DNA from: Parasponia andersonii
Lineage: Eukaryota > Streptophyta > Magnoliopsida > Rosales > Cannabaceae
Direction of reading: 5' to 3'
Length of the DNA stretch: 64,000 nt
Assembly (NCBI GenBank): GCA_002914805.1
Contig: JXTB01000033.1
Coordinates: 85,820-149,819 of the forward strand
Shown here: positions 1-12,587 of the stretch, one piece after another
How the letters are laid out: every line of letters begins with the position of its first letter
How positions within the stretch are numbered: position 1 is the stretch's first letter
Notes under the pieces: model-generated
Told to the model about the DNA's origin: nothing
Databases searched by the model: none
Seen by the model: only the letters and a program-made list of their open reading frames with translations
Position numbers and translations under genes: made by a program

Positions 1-1543
1 CGTTTAACTCGGTGTGATTGTTGAACCGCATGGGAGCTCTTGAAATCTCCTGTTTTTTGGGTCTAGGCTGATTCTCCGTCGGCTGTTCATTATTCTTTTT
101 GTTTTTCTTATTACCGTTATTGTTGGTAATGACTGCGTCTTTAGTCGCATCTTTCCTTCCTTCTTTCTTCGTCTTTTGAAGATTCTCGCGCGACGATTCT
201 ACTCTCAGATGACGACCAACCCTTCGGTAGAAGTCTTCTAGAGTTCTACATTCTCACTCAAGTAATTCCTCCCAAAGTTTAGTTTCTGGTTGCACCCCGG
301 CCATCATGAGAGTTAGAACTCCTCCCTCAGGTAGATTATTGACCTTTGCTAACTCTGAGGTGAATCGATTGAGATAAGATCGTAGAGCCTCCTCTGGACC
401 TTGGCAGATTGCAGACAAGCTAACAAGTGGAACAGTGAAATTCTTGGCAGCTTGAAACTGTCTCAAGAACGCCGTCTGAAGTTGTTGCCAGGACGAGATC
501 GAGCCAGATTTGAGTCCTCAGAACCACTTCTTTGCTGCTCCCGAGAGAGTTACAACAAAATATCTGCAACGTGCATGATCATTGACACAATGTAGTTCCA
601 TCAAGTCACTGAAGTGATCCATATGGTCCTGTGGATCAGTTTTCCCATCGAAAGTGTTAATGGTGGGAAGTCTAAATCCAGTGGGAAAGGCTGCAGCTCG
701 AACCTCCTCGCTGAATGGCGATTGACGATACCCATCAGCGAGCTCATCGTCCCAACCAGCAAGTGCGTCTAATGCGATCCTTAAATTGTGAACATCGACA
801 TTCGGAGGGAAAGCATTATCTCTTGCTGGCGGCAAGGGCAGTCTTTGATCGTTATCTTGATGCATGGCGGGTTGGTCAGGCAGAGTCTTCTGTGACCTGT
901 GAGAGGAATCCAGTGAAATAGTGCGACGAGACCGGTTTTGGTCATTATGATGCGATATGGATCGATCATGGCTACGTTGTCGCTCCAAGTATTGTCTTAG
1001 GTCTGCAGGATCTTGTCTCGACTCTCTGCTGAACCTTTCGAAGACGCTTCTCGATAGTCTTTTTCGTTCGCTGTTCAAGCGATCTTGACTATCAGTAGAT
1101 TTACGAGAAGGTTGTCCACGATCACGGTTAGTACTTGAACTCTCCGTACTAGATTCTGGAGGCAAGTTTGCGACCTTGCCTTTTCCTTTGGAGGTGCGGT
1201 CTTCATGACGCTCTTGCTGGGTTCTTGGCTGGTCGCGTCTTCTTGTCTCTAAGATCTGTATTCCTTTCTCAGGTAGTTGAACATGACGTTCTTTAAGGTG
1301 TTCGTGCTGTGGTGGGGTCACCATCTGCCCTTCAGCAAGTCGTCGCAGGGTGTCATTGATCTGGTTAGTGACTTGCTAAAGGTTCACCAGTGTCTCCTCC
1401 ATTCGATCCTGTCTCTGGGAAAGGTTTTCTGCTGCGGTCATAGTAGGCTGATCCTGAGCGGGGTCTGCCTGTGTAGCAGCAGTGCTTTGGGGTTGGTTTT
1501 GGCTGGTTCCAGTGACTCTGGTAGTGTTTTTGGTGTTTGCCAT
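1..1543 (-). pseudogene. Ty3/gypsy retrotransposon gag (degenerate, partial)
   Basis: This is the capsid (gag) part of an LTR retrotransposon, read right to left from an ATG at 1543-1541 just inside the LTR. It has a basic, Arg/Ser-rich N-terminal half. A retrotransposon-gag domain follows, with the motif TFDGKTDPQDHMDHF near 620-660 and SGAAKKWF just before 520. One frame stays open over nearly the whole stretch but carries three stops: TAG at 1376-1378, TGA at 518-520 and TGA at 254-256. Each can be explained by one C-to-T change (CAG or CGA). A lysine/asparagine-rich stretch follows toward position 1. Protease and polymerase would lie left of the window. The lineage assignment rests on domain style and the adjacent LTR; the element is inferred to be non-functional. 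Confidence 0.85.
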
Positions 1544-1605
1544 TATTAAAAAAGTGAAATTTGACAAACCGTTTTAGCCGAAATAGCCCTCCTTCTAGCG
1601 CCAAT

Positions 1606-2277
1606 TGTTGATGGAGGTTTTGTCAACAATAAATTTAGAAAAAATTAAGAGATGTGGCTTGTGTGAAGTGGGTTATTAATCAAAGCAAATAAAGAGACAT
1701 GATTTTATAGTGGTTCAGCTCCGAAAAAAATGAGCTTACGTTTACTATTTTTCACTATTTTCTGGAGAATTACAAGCAGAGTTGCAATTGTCTCGTCTGG
1801 AAATCTCTCTCTCAAATCTTGTCAGAATTTTAGAAATCAGAAAATCAGAATATCGTAATTCGGGGATCCCCATCTGAAACATTGAGCTCCCTTTATATAA
1901 ATGAGGGTAACTCAATGTTCCTAATTGTGAAAACGGGTAATTATACAACCGGGTAATACAATTTGAGTAACAACATAATTGGGTATCCACTTAAAACGGG
2001 TAACTGGTCGATCATGAAAGAGAGACTTCTGTTTCCCTTTCCTTGCAGGTTACCTGTTTGATGAAGCAGAGACTTATTTCCTTTTCTTTCGGAGGAGGTC
2101 GTACATAGCTTATACAGAAAAGGTCGCACATAACTTACACGGAGGAGATCGCACGTAACCTATGCGGAGGAGATCGCACGTAACCTATGCGGAGGAGGTC
2201 GCACATAACTTTCACGGAGGAGGTCGAACTTAACTCCTACTTATGCGACCTGACATAGGATTTTAGACCGCACAACA
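1606..2277 (-). repeat. 5' LTR of the gag-bearing element
   Basis: The two ends are inverted, TGTTG at 1606-1610 and CAACA at 2273-2277, as in LTRs with TG...CA boundaries. On the minus strand a TATATAAAG box lies near 1895-1902. A block of about 25 bp tandem units (CGGAGGAG-type) occupies roughly 2085-2235. Just inside the LTR, at 1588-1605, the minus strand reads ATTGGCGCTAGAAGGAGG, a likely primer-binding or leader sequence. The same LTR family recurs at 24352-25223. Confidence 0.8.
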
Positions 2278-2411
2278 ATTGCCCCCCTAACCTATGCGGA
2301 AGAGATCGCACGTAACCTATGCGGAGGAGGACGCACATAACTTTCACGGAGGAGGTCGAACTTAACTCCTACTTGTACGACCTGACATAGGATTTTAGAC
2401 CACACAANNNN
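2278..2411 (-). repeat. Partial duplicate of LTR end, beside a 4-N gap
   Basis: Positions 2287-2407 repeat the last ~120 bp of the adjacent LTR with few differences, ending in the same GATTTTAGACC-CACA edge. A C6 run at 2281-2286 separates the copies; on the minus strand it is a short purine run next to an LTR start, like a polypurine tract. Four Ns (2408-2411) and a T-run follow. It is either a real tandem LTR junction or an assembly artefact at a repeat. Confidence 0.6.
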
Positions 2412-3055
2412 TTTTTTTTTTTTTTCCCCTGATCTAGAAGAGGCCAAAAGACACATAAACTTCACTAATTGGTAGGATCTGATCCAAGATTGAAGGTCGC
2501 ATATATAAAATCTAATAAGTTTAGAAAGCAAAAACTAAATTCAGGAGGGACATAAGCTAATTTTGGAGAAAATTTACATATAATTACAACAAAAATAAAG
2601 TAAAGTAGGACAATTGCAATTGCCCACGCTGGACCCATGTGCTCCGCCCTAGGCTGCATGATACTAATGATTACGGTTCATCTTATTGTGTACAGTCTAT
2701 CATGCTCACATTTGTTTGTAATAATTTTTCAAATGTTTTTGTTAGGTAAATTTATATTTACACTAAGTAATTTTAATAAATTGTGTTGAACGGGAAATTT
2801 GAAAGAAAAAGAAATAAAACTTTTGGATACAAGCTAGTTTTTTCTGAACAAATGTGTAGACTCAAAATTTGATTATATGAAATTTTCTCATTTTGCATTG
2901 GGTATAAGTAGAAAAATGCCATTAGCTAGTAAATATATCTCCGTTGATTTTTAATTGATTATAAATTTTCTCATCAATCACAAGAATTACACATTATAAT
3001 GGAGGTTTTAAATTTATATTTTAAAATAAATTTTAAGAAAATTGTGGGATAGAGC
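2412..3055. other. AT-rich intergenic stretch, no gene seen
   Basis: The short open frames here have no recognisable domain and no splice or codon support. A T-run follows the gap at 2412-2425. Confidence 0.5.
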
Positions 3056-3059
3056 CTCT

Positions 3060-3965
3060 TGCTAAACCAAACATGACATACAAAAATTATTGGGGTATGG
3101 ACTCTTATACTTATTTTTCAAAAAATATTATCAAATTTACGATATTTCAAAAATAATAAAAATTCGGTATGATTTTTTAGGGTATTTTTTTAAATACTTT
3201 GGGAGCTAAAAAATGTTATAGTATTTTCATAAATAAGCCATTTTTTTTAAACAAAAAATTACAAAAGTTTCCTTTTAGCGGAATGTCATATGTATAATTA
3301 AAGTATAAGAAATCACAAAAGTTTCTTAAAAACCAGTTTAGTTTCCTTCTAGTAAAATACTATCATAAGAAACTACAAAGGTTTCTTAGAAACTAATGTA
3401 GTTTTCTTTTAAATGAGTGCTATGTATGTAAGTAAATCACAAGAAACCATAAAGGTTTTCTAGAAACCAATTTTTTCTTTTAGTAAAATATCTTGTACGT
3501 AAGTACATTATAAGAAACCATAAATGTTTCTAGAAACCAGTTTAGTTTCCTTTTTAATATAATATTATGTATGTATGTAAATCATAGAAAACCACAAAAA
3601 ATTTATAGGAAAACAGTTTGATTTCATTTAAACAGAATTCTTTGTATGTAAGTAAATCACAAGAAAATACAAAGGTTTTTAAAAAATCAGTTTGGTTTCC
3701 TTTTAGTAGAATGTCATATAGCTAAGTAAATCACAATAAACCACAAAGGTAACTAGTTTCTATATAGCAAAATGTCATGTAGCTAAGTAAATCATACGAA
3801 ACCATAACGGTTTCTTAAAAACCAGTTTAATTTCCTTTTAGCAGAATATCCCATAGTTAAATAAATTACAAAAAATCACGAAGATTTCTTGACAACCAAA
3901 CTAGTTTCCATGTAGTAGAATAGTTTAATTTCTCTGATAACCAAATTGGTTTCTAATTAGAGTTG
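3060..3965. repeat. Tandem array of ~75 bp units with a unique flank (copy 1)
   Basis: About nine diverged units of 71-76 bp run from ~3290 to ~3960. Each contains a GAAACCAcaAAGGTTTC-like dyad and an ATGTA-AGTAAATCA segment. The left flank (3091-3240) is unique within the element. The whole element recurs in opposite orientation at 51650-52390, including that flank, so it is a dispersed repeat and not a local slippage product. Confidence 0.75.
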
Positions 3966-4017
3966 GAAACAAATTTGGTATAACCAACTTAGTTAATGGT
4001 TTCTCATATTGTAAGAG

Positions 4018-4345
4018 AATTTTTTTTTAAGTAAAAAAAGAGTTAGGGGAAAAAAAATAATGAAGTGTATGGAATAATTAAAAAAAAAGACTTTTTTAAG
4101 GGGAAAAAAAGAATTAGGGAAAAAAACAACTTTAATAGGAATAAAAAAATAGGATTAAAATGAAGAAAATTTCTTTTAAGAAAAAAAAATACAATGAAGT
4201 GTATGGGCTAATAAAAAATAGATAATTTTTTTAAGGAAAAAAAGAACTAGGAAAAAAAAACTAATCTAATAGGATTAAAAAAAGTAGGATTAAAAATATC
4301 TAAAAAGAGAATTTTTTTTTTAAGAAAAAAAGAATTTCGATTAAA
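4018..4345. repeat. A-rich tandem repeat, ~144 bp period
   Basis: Two-plus copies of an A-rich unit containing TGAAGTGTATGG (near 4051 and 4195), runs of A, and AATAGGATTAAAA. No coding signal. Confidence 0.6.
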
Positions 4346-5778
4346 AAAAAATCAAAAACAAAAATTGTATGGATTGAGATTTGATCCCGATGGAGAGGTG
4401 GAAAATAAACTAGGTAACTAACACTACCAATCGAAGCTTTTAGCTATTATAGTACTAACTTTTTATATAAATAGTTTTTTTTTAATGTGATTTTATTACA
4501 ACAATGACAGTGCTTGTGTACTTATATTATATAACTGAAAAAGAAGACATTTTATCCAAAAAGTCGTACAAAAATAAATATATTGAGCCAAGTCGTATTT
4601 TCAGAATTGTTTTTCTGAAGGTCGTACTACATGTCATAATCTCAAAATTATTTCAGAAAAAATTAATTAAAAAACCCCCCAAAAACTTCGTCAGATTTAG
4701 AATTTAACTCTATCAGCAAATATATCCACCAGAGATATGTCTTGAATTTTATATCAACCAGTAATTAATTTTTACCAAATTAATTGTAATAAAATAGCAG
4801 TGACTTTTGCATGGAAAAATAAAAAATGCTTAGTATGATCAAGTCCACATGCACTTCTAGATGCATTTTTAAATTATGAGTCGTGAAATATCTGAACTCT
4901 CTTTCGATTTAACATGACTAGTTCAAAACCACACATACTAGATGCTTCTCCTCCGTTGAAGCCACGTGTGTTGCCATTTGAAAATCTGCGACTGATTTTA
5001 GATAAATATGGGCAATGTTAATGTATACTTCTTTTTCTCTACATCTTAAGGCCCCGTTTTTTCACATTTTCATTCAAAAATTAATCAACGTGGAAGGTGG
5101 GGGAGGTGGGGCCCAGAGATCGCATGGCCCTAAAAACTCGTATAGGAAAAAAATATCTGTTTCCGCAATTGGGCAACCCAATTCAGAGTTTTCACACTCA
5201 TGACAAATTTGAGTGGTTATGAATGAACCATCCAGGTTGTCTTTGGTTGCTTCGTTTTTTTAATTATAAACTCATAAAAGGGTTAATTGAACATGGGACA
5301 TTGGTCTAAAAACTCTAACGTAAGGACACTCCCCAAGTTTATCCTTTTTGGAGTTTGGTTATTTTCAAATCTATTTTATTTTTTGTCCTGTTGGTGGAAA
5401 AAGTCTGAAACATGCATATATAGTAGTTATACTTGAGAGAGAGAGAGTTTGTGGGCGGAAAGGTTCTTTAATTTCAGCTGAAATTTTTATTAAAAATTCT
5501 TGGTTTGGACTGATGACAGAGTAAAGTGGATAAAGATGGAAGCTGGCTAGACCTAGACGTTAATTTGGAAGAATATGCGGTTAAGGAAATGACGTAGAGA
5601 GTCGGTGGGAAAGGGTATCTTTTTTTTATTACTAACAATCAAACTTCACATTTATTTACTCTTTTCAATATTAAGTGGGATAACTTTCATGCGTGCTACC
5701 AGTACCAGACAGCCCCATCTGTTTACGGCTTTCATGCCTACTATAAAATATAAAGATGAATATTATTTCCTCAAAATA
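4346..5778. other. Intergenic, no gene supported
   Basis: Scattered short open frames only. A G-rich patch lies at 5090-5120 and a short GA run near 5435. Nothing further recognised. Confidence 0.4.
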
Positions 5779-5801
5779 ATATATATATATATATATATAT
5801 A
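5779..5801. repeat. (AT)n microsatellite
   Basis: Uninterrupted AT dinucleotides flanked by AT-rich sequence. Confidence 0.9.
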
Positions 5802-5829
5802 CAAAGATGAATATTTTATTACACGTTAA

Positions 5830-6335
5830 AATATCCATTCTTTTGTTTTTTCGCCCGTTTGTTAAAATATCTATTCGCTTATTGAGCAGTGCTCACCAAA
5901 CGTGGGGTCCACTTATACAGTTCTTATGGTTTAGAGTCTAGACAACATTATTCTCTCATTTATCGGACTGCTTGCCCGCTTTAGAGATGAACCGTCAGGC
6001 TTGTGCCATTTGGTGGCCCAAGCTTATTATATGCTCGGGTTTGCCAACCGGACCTCAGGCCTTAGACCAGGTTGGGCCGATATTTTTGGGCTTCTGAGCT
6101 GGTTTTGAATGACCTTCATTGAATCATTGTCCACACAATAGACGTGGATGGGTGAATGTCTCATAGTTGGTGCTTTTATGGTAAGATACTATGATCCAAC
6201 CACTAGATACAAATGATCTATTATATCACATCTCAATTAGATATGTATGTTTTAAGGCTTTCATAATTTTGGTTTGTATATTAAGCATGATAGTATGAGC
6301 CATTTTGTCGGTCTATAACAAGGAAAAACTAACAA
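5830..6335. other. Intergenic, nothing recognised
   Basis: AT-rich sequence with a moderately GC patch at 5960-6110. No gene model could be supported. Confidence 0.35.
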
Positions 6336-6339
6336 GGAA

Positions 6340-6512
6340 ACACACCGCGCTCGCGGACGTGGGATCCTCACGATGACTGACCAGAGTGCGAGGGGACACG
6401 GCCATGCGCGCGCGGGACAGGTCACCATGTGCGGACAGGGCCATGTACGCGCGGGACTGCGCATCGCGTGCGCGGTACTGGGCTCTGCGAGCATGTGATT
6501 GTATGAAACCAT
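6340..6512. repeat. GC-rich, CpG-dense repeat island
   Basis: An abrupt ~170 bp GC-rich island in AT-rich surroundings, built from imperfect units around GGCCATG, CGCGCGGGAC and CATGTGCGGAC. Open frames across it give low-complexity Ala/Arg/Pro/Cys peptides, typical of chance reading of GC-rich repeats. It is probably part of a decayed transposon or LTR; the family was not identified. Confidence 0.5.
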
Positions 6513-7368
6513 AGTTTATTGTTGCTCCATAAGAGTAGCACACAATTCATCACCAACGATCCGTGATTACTCAATAACTAGGTGACTTGATCGTAACCTA
6601 ATGAGTTAATATATGATGATCACACAAATTTTGTATAAGACACTCACCATGTGATTATATCGCATGACGCCCGTCCAAGGTTCTATCATTTTCTAGCCTG
6701 CATTTTAAGTGTGAATATATTTTGGGGACTAAATATTAAAGCTTGGATCTTTATTTTAAGATATTTTGGGATTTTCCTTAAAACAAATAAATAAATAAAT
6801 AAGAGATTTTAAATTTCCAAATTTTTTTTGGTTGACTTGAAATACAATACTTGCCCTAAAAAAAAAATGAGGCACATGGCCATCACGTGATGATTTCTGC
6901 TGTTAATTTGACAAACATTAGCAATTTTGATGTATAGAAATTTTTTTTAAAAAAAAAAGTTTTCTTTAGTACATAAATAACTTCGTTCACAGAACGAGAA
7001 TAAACATACAAGAATTGTGGCTATCAACATTCAACAATATGGTTTAGCCGATTTAAACCCCTTTAGGGTAGACAAAATGTTTAGTCTAATGATCTACACA
7101 AACTACACGGTCTGAAATAGTCGACATAAACCAACTAGACTGCACCTTCATATTGCAATGTGGTTTAGGTGGTATCCTAGGGTTGGCATTTTGAGTCTTG
7201 CTAGTTTTGTTTACATCGGCTTGTGAGATTGAGCTCAATGCAATTTTCATTAGTTTTTTATATTAAAATTGCATCTTTTCCCAACAAATTGAATAAGTCT
7301 GAGTCATAAAATCAATACACTAATTCAAAATTCAAACAAAAATTACGAGTGACTATCTTAGGCACTTT
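6513..7368. other. Intergenic, nothing recognised
   Basis: AT-rich sequence, with an (AAAT)n run near 6783-6803. No gene model. Confidence 0.4.
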
Positions 7369-8154
7369 AGGCCTTGTTTGAATACAGAATTAGATTGGAT
7401 AAACTAAACAGGATTTAACTGGATTGGATTAAATATGATTACGCTGAATCCAATATTGTGATTGATACATGATCAAATTGGACTAAATTTAAAAGGAAAA
7501 AAAATAAATTAAAAGTTCAAAACATACTGGAATGTAATTTGTAAAAAAGGGGGAAAAAAAAAAAAGAAATATCATAAATTAAAATATTAGGAAAGTTATC
7601 TTTTCGTAAATAATAGCTGCTAACTCTATCTTTTCATAAATCACATAGGAAATACAAATGAGGTAGTTAATTATGGGAAAATCTGTGGTTTAGTAGGCAA
7701 TCATTATGGGAAATTTTGTAGTTTAGTCAGCAAAGCACAAAATTCCAAGAGTGACCCAGATTCTGAAACAAAGATTAATATGATGGGTTTTTATTAGATA
7801 GCATTTAGAGGTGGGGGAGGAATGAGTATGAGAGTATCAATGGCGAAATCTAGGGTTTTTAAGGCAGAGCAACCCACCGTCCCTGATCTCTCTGTTGAAC
7901 GTTAATCCCCGAGGTATCTCTCTCCCCTTGACGAGAGGCGATGGTGCCGGCGCGACCTCGACAGCGTGTCGGACCAAGAGGAAGGGGTGATGGTGAGCTG
8001 TAAGAGAAGAGTTTGGGTTTTGGAAGAAATAATCCCGGGTAATCCCACCATCTTGGTTGGGTTTATTGGATTATTTTGACCGAAAGGATTGTTAATCCGG
8101 TCAAAAATTTTTCCAAAACATACCCAGTTTCAATCCCAATACCAAATGTGGCAT
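7369..8154. mobile_element. Possible non-autonomous TIR element
   Basis: The left edge (GCCTTGTTTGAATAC near 7371) and the reverse complement of the right edge (GCCACATTTGGTATT near 8152) are similar. Both lead into related TTGGATT/AATCC-rich sequence. No transposase frame is present. The boundary is tentative and no target duplication was confirmed. Confidence 0.35.
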
Positions 8155-10300
8155 TAAGTGAAAAGAACTAAGGGAAATCCTAGTTAATTTGGGCTAGGGT
8201 TATTATTGGGCTTTTCTTGTACGTTATATGTGTTACTTATGAAATGAATGTTCTATAGGCTGAGATGAAAAGCTAATAAAAATGTTTAGTACAAACAATC
8301 GCGGTCGGTTTAGTTAAAACCTAATAACCAATTCGTCAAACTGCAAATCAAACCGAATTGCTCGATTTGCCAATATTTTAAACTGTAACAATCTGCATAA
8401 ATTAGAAAACCGCATGGACTGTTGCGGCTTGGTCTAGTATGAGCTCTTTATATTGTCTAAAGGTTTTTTTAACACCCCTACTCAACAGAGTTTGTAGTAG
8501 CACTAAATTTACCAATGGAGCAGCATTCAAGCAATCACTCCTAGCACACAAATCTAGAAATGATTCTTATTATTTTATTTAATTAAGTATCACATGCTCG
8601 TATCTTCAAATTCTCCAAAGCTTGGTATTTTTCTTTTAGGCAAACTTGGTGAATTGTTTATAATTTATTGGAACACTTTTTTTTTGTTTTGAATGGAAAG
8701 AATATATGGCTTACGTATAATTAAAAGATGGAAAAACAATATATATATATATATAAAGAAAAATATTAAAAAGGCAGTATATGCATAATGCATAACAATC
8801 ACATATTAGCTAGGTGCTTTATCTTTATGTCACCACTAAAAACTTTATTAGCAGCACATTTTGCGGTGCTAAAGTTTGATAAAACATTTTGACCGCCGCA
8901 TTACATGAATAGGCAAGAGGGAAATGATATCAAGAATCTTGACCATTAGAAACTTAGAATATTCTCGGCCACTACATGTTCTTTTTATTTTTATTTTTTA
9001 TTTTTTGAAGTTCAGTACATGTTGATTCATTCACAAACGAGGACCTAATAGTATAAGGAGTAACAATGAAGTGCGTGAATGTCAGTGAACTAAGAAAACC
9101 TACACACCTCATCTTCCAAGCATAAGATGCTGCTGTTCATTATAGGCTCCCTTTGGTAGCCAAAATATAATTTAAATATATGCTTATTAGAGCTAATTAT
9201 TGAAAAATAATAATAAGTATTCTTTTCAAAAACAAGAAAATACAAGTTGGTAAAGAATTGGCTTTCTTTTCTCTTGAAGGACATGTTAACATATCCGCCG
9301 AGTAATAAAATTTCTCGTTGTTTAGTTCAACATGCTCGAAAAATAGAGACGAATTTATTATGCTTGAGCCTTGAGGATATCTCTATAGAGTTATTATATA
9401 ACATCTATCTATCAAATTTTAGATTCCAAATCATGTATTAATTATTTCCACAATAAAACTAATAAATCATGTATTACTTAGCCCGTTAATTTATATTTTT
9501 TTAGTTGTCTTAACTGTTATTTACATTTACCAATTAGATTTTTCAGCAAATTATTTCTCATTATTGGATATAACTCTTCCAGTTCACTTAATAACCCTAA
9601 TGAAGTTCAAGCTTTGAGTCTATATATGAGCGGATCAAATTCAGAATTTGCGAGTGACAAATATGTTCCATTTTTATTTTCATTATTACTTTTTATTTTC
9701 TGCTGTAATCCGAACAAATTTAGATGCTAATTAACTTGAAAATCTTTTTTTTTTTTAATTTATCTTTTGCAACAAATTGGTGGAAATCGTTAATTACGTG
9801 GATCCACATCCACCAACGGTGACTTAGTCGTCTTTATTATTAAGAATATTTTTCTAAAAGATTTCCTAGCATTGATTCGGAAATTGATCGAATAAAAATT
9901 CATTTACGCAGTATTGCAAGTTTATATATATATATAAATGGGCTCTCAAGTAAATTTCATTAATCGAAGTAAAAAAATTTCAAATTATAATATAAGTATA
10001 AGGATTACAATTTCAAACTCCATAAAATAAAGAGAAGAAAAATGAATCACGAACGTAATTAAGAAGAAAATATATTAATTACTTTGATTCTTAAAGAGAA
10101 ACAGATAATAAAGACCGCCAACAATTTATTGTCTTTAATATTTATTCTTGACTGTATTCTTAGCAGGATAGATTATATGATCTCAACACTAGTAATTTAG
10201 ATTCATGTCTATAAAAAAGAAAATAAAATAAAAATCGGCTATCGAATAGATCTATATCTGAGAAGAAATCTCATATTTAAGTCAAAATTTAGACCAGACT
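8155..10300. other. Intergenic, no gene seen
   Basis: AT-rich. Contains an (AT)n tract near 8739-8754 and a short hairpin with GTGGATCCAC near 9799-9808. Short open frames at 9090-9441 overlap in opposite strands without domains. Confidence 0.4.
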
Positions 10301-10310
10301 TAAATTTACA

Positions 10311-10402
10311 CCAAAAGTTGTACTATAAGCTAAATCTAAATTTAAAATTATTAAAACCAAAAGTTGTACTATAAGCTAAATCTAAATTTAAAATTATTAA
10401 AA
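10311..10402. repeat. Perfect 46 bp direct duplication
   Basis: The unit starting CCAAAAGTTGTACTATAAGC at 10311 repeats without change at 10357. Identity indicates a recent slippage event. Confidence 0.9.
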
Positions 10403-11055
10403 CTAAAATAGAAAAACGAAGCAAGGAGGAGAAAATAAAAGAGGGTGAAAAGAGGAGGTCAGAAAAAAAGAAAGAAAAATCACTCTCTGGGAGAAGGAGA
10501 GAATCACTCTCCGATCTCCAAAAACAAACGATACTAACTTTTTTGTTAGAATGAAACGCAAATAGATTGATAGAGAAAGAGGCCTGGGCTTTTTGGTAGC
10601 TCGTTGTAGTATTGCAAGTTTTTAAAGCATTGACACGACATATTGGTTTGGCATTTCACATCACAAACTAACCGTATTATTTGTGATAATGGAAAGCTAT
10701 CTTAAGCGTCACATTACCATGCTAGCTTCAAAAATAAAAATGTCACGTTATAAAAACCAGTTCATTAAGGAAACAAGCATTTAGTTATAAACTACCTATC
10801 CCATTAAATTTTGGGGAATAACAGTACAACACTACAAGCACCCCCATTAGAAAAATGACACGTACAAATTTTCAGCGCTGTTACACTAATACCTATTAAA
10901 TTTCAGTCCTTGTTCATTTAATGAACAATTTTTTTAAAAAAAATTATCTGCATGGTATTTAGCTGGTTCAAGTTAAATGTTAAGAGATACACACGTTTTC
11001 GCTCGTTGCGTTAAATTAGACATTTCAAAAAATTCATTTACTACTGTCATTTTAT

Positions 11056-11560
11056 TTAGACTAAATTACTTTATTGATTCTTAAACTATCGGAAAAATCT
11101 TATTTTGGATTTCGTCGTATTAGTTCTTAAACTATTTAAAATTTTTACTTTAGTCAATTTTACTATTTTTTTCTTTATATTACTAATTATAACAAAATAT
11201 TATATTTTAAAGAATTTTAAAATACATTATTATCAATTGTAACCAGTTCTTAATCATATCTATCATTTTTAAAGTTGCTACCATTAGTGCTTTTTATCAA
11301 ATCTATCATTTTTAAAGTTACTACCATTAGTACTTTAGTCTCTTTAATAACAGTGCTGATACATGCTTTATGATTTAAGTATATCAGAAGAGCTCCTATG
11401 TTTCATGTATACCTTTTGTTAAAAGTTAAATGAAATATATAATGAAAAGAACTAAAATATAAATATTTTATAGTTCAAGAACAATAATAAATTTAAAGTT
11501 TTAAAATGAAAGTGAGACTTTCCATTTTCTTTAAGAATCCATAGCGTCATTTATCATTTT
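11056..11560. mobile_element. Foldback/long-TIR MITE, copy A
   Basis: The two ends are imperfect inverted copies over ~110 bp. The left arm (TTGATTCTTAAACT near 11074) matches the reverse complement of the right arm (GGATTCTTAAAG near 11537), followed by shared TTAGTTCTT-AAACTAT text. No coding capacity. It resembles the elements at 17472-18006 and 25725-26556. Confidence 0.6.
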
Positions 11561-12480
11561 ACTTTTTATTTACATTAATAGTAATCTCGTTGGGTATCAT
11601 TTTTTTACCCTTAAAAGTGAAATCAAAAGTTAAAAATTATCTCAATATGATGTTTGAGAATATCTCTTCCATCTATTTGTTTTCTTGAAGATTAGAAAAT
11701 AAAAATAAAAAAAATTGCCAAGTACCTAAACTCTTATCCAACAAAAGAAGGACGTAAACTTTTAACCGTTTTCATAAAAGTTTAAAGTACCTTAAAAATT
11801 CATAAAATAAAGTTTAAATCATTTAAAAAATATTACATTTGTCATTTGTTATTTTGATTGGTCATAGTTTTTACACACTATTTACTGAAAAGTATTAAAT
11901 AATTCAACACAAACTCAATAATACATTTAAATTATAAGAAAAATAATAAACTCGAAGACCAAGTAAAACTTTAGATCGAGTATAACAGTTTTACGTACGT
12001 TTGTATAAGAGTATAATGTTTACAATGTGAATGTTATCATATGTTTGTAGTTACACTCACAAATACGTATCGGTAAATTCTAATTTACCAATAAAATAGT
12101 GGCAATTCGGGTGATACTATAAAAAGTTAAAGTTAGGATCACACAACAGAGGAACTTGAGTATTATTATTATTATTATTGTTATTAAATAAACAACTGCA
12201 TAAACTGTCTAGAATGACAATAATTGATATGAAAATTTTTTGTAGTTGATTAAGGTTGGGAATTGATGTCATAATATAGAAGGGAAATTATAATATCTTC
12301 ATAAAATATTCTCATATTGTTTTGTAATATAAAAATATTATAATATAATAAATGCACCGGCGCAAAAATTGGAGAGAGTTCCCGGTCCAAGGGCAGGGCA
12401 TGCGTGATGACCGATGACTGATGTGAAGACAAAGACACCACAAACACAATACACAAACACACACGCTCTCTCTGACTCTG
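11561..12480. other. Intergenic, upstream of the 76-residue protein gene
   Basis: AT-rich with an (ATT)n tract at 12163-12181. GC rises after ~12350, approaching the promoter. Confidence 0.4.
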
Positions 12481-12585
12481 ACCAAGTGTGGGGTCGGGGG
12501 TGAGTGACTGGAACGGCAACGAGCCTCGGCGAACGAATTTTCTTTCCCAAACCACCCCTCAAACTGGGCCCCACTTCGCTACCCT

Positions 12586-12587
<2 letters not shown>

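Noticed and set aside
4504..4707. 67-codon Lys/Ile-rich frame
   Set aside because: AT-rich, no domain, no promoter or splice support.
6261..6543. Cys/Pro/Ala-rich minus-strand proteins
   Set aside because: Two frames over a GC-rich repeat give similar low-complexity peptides; no gene signals.
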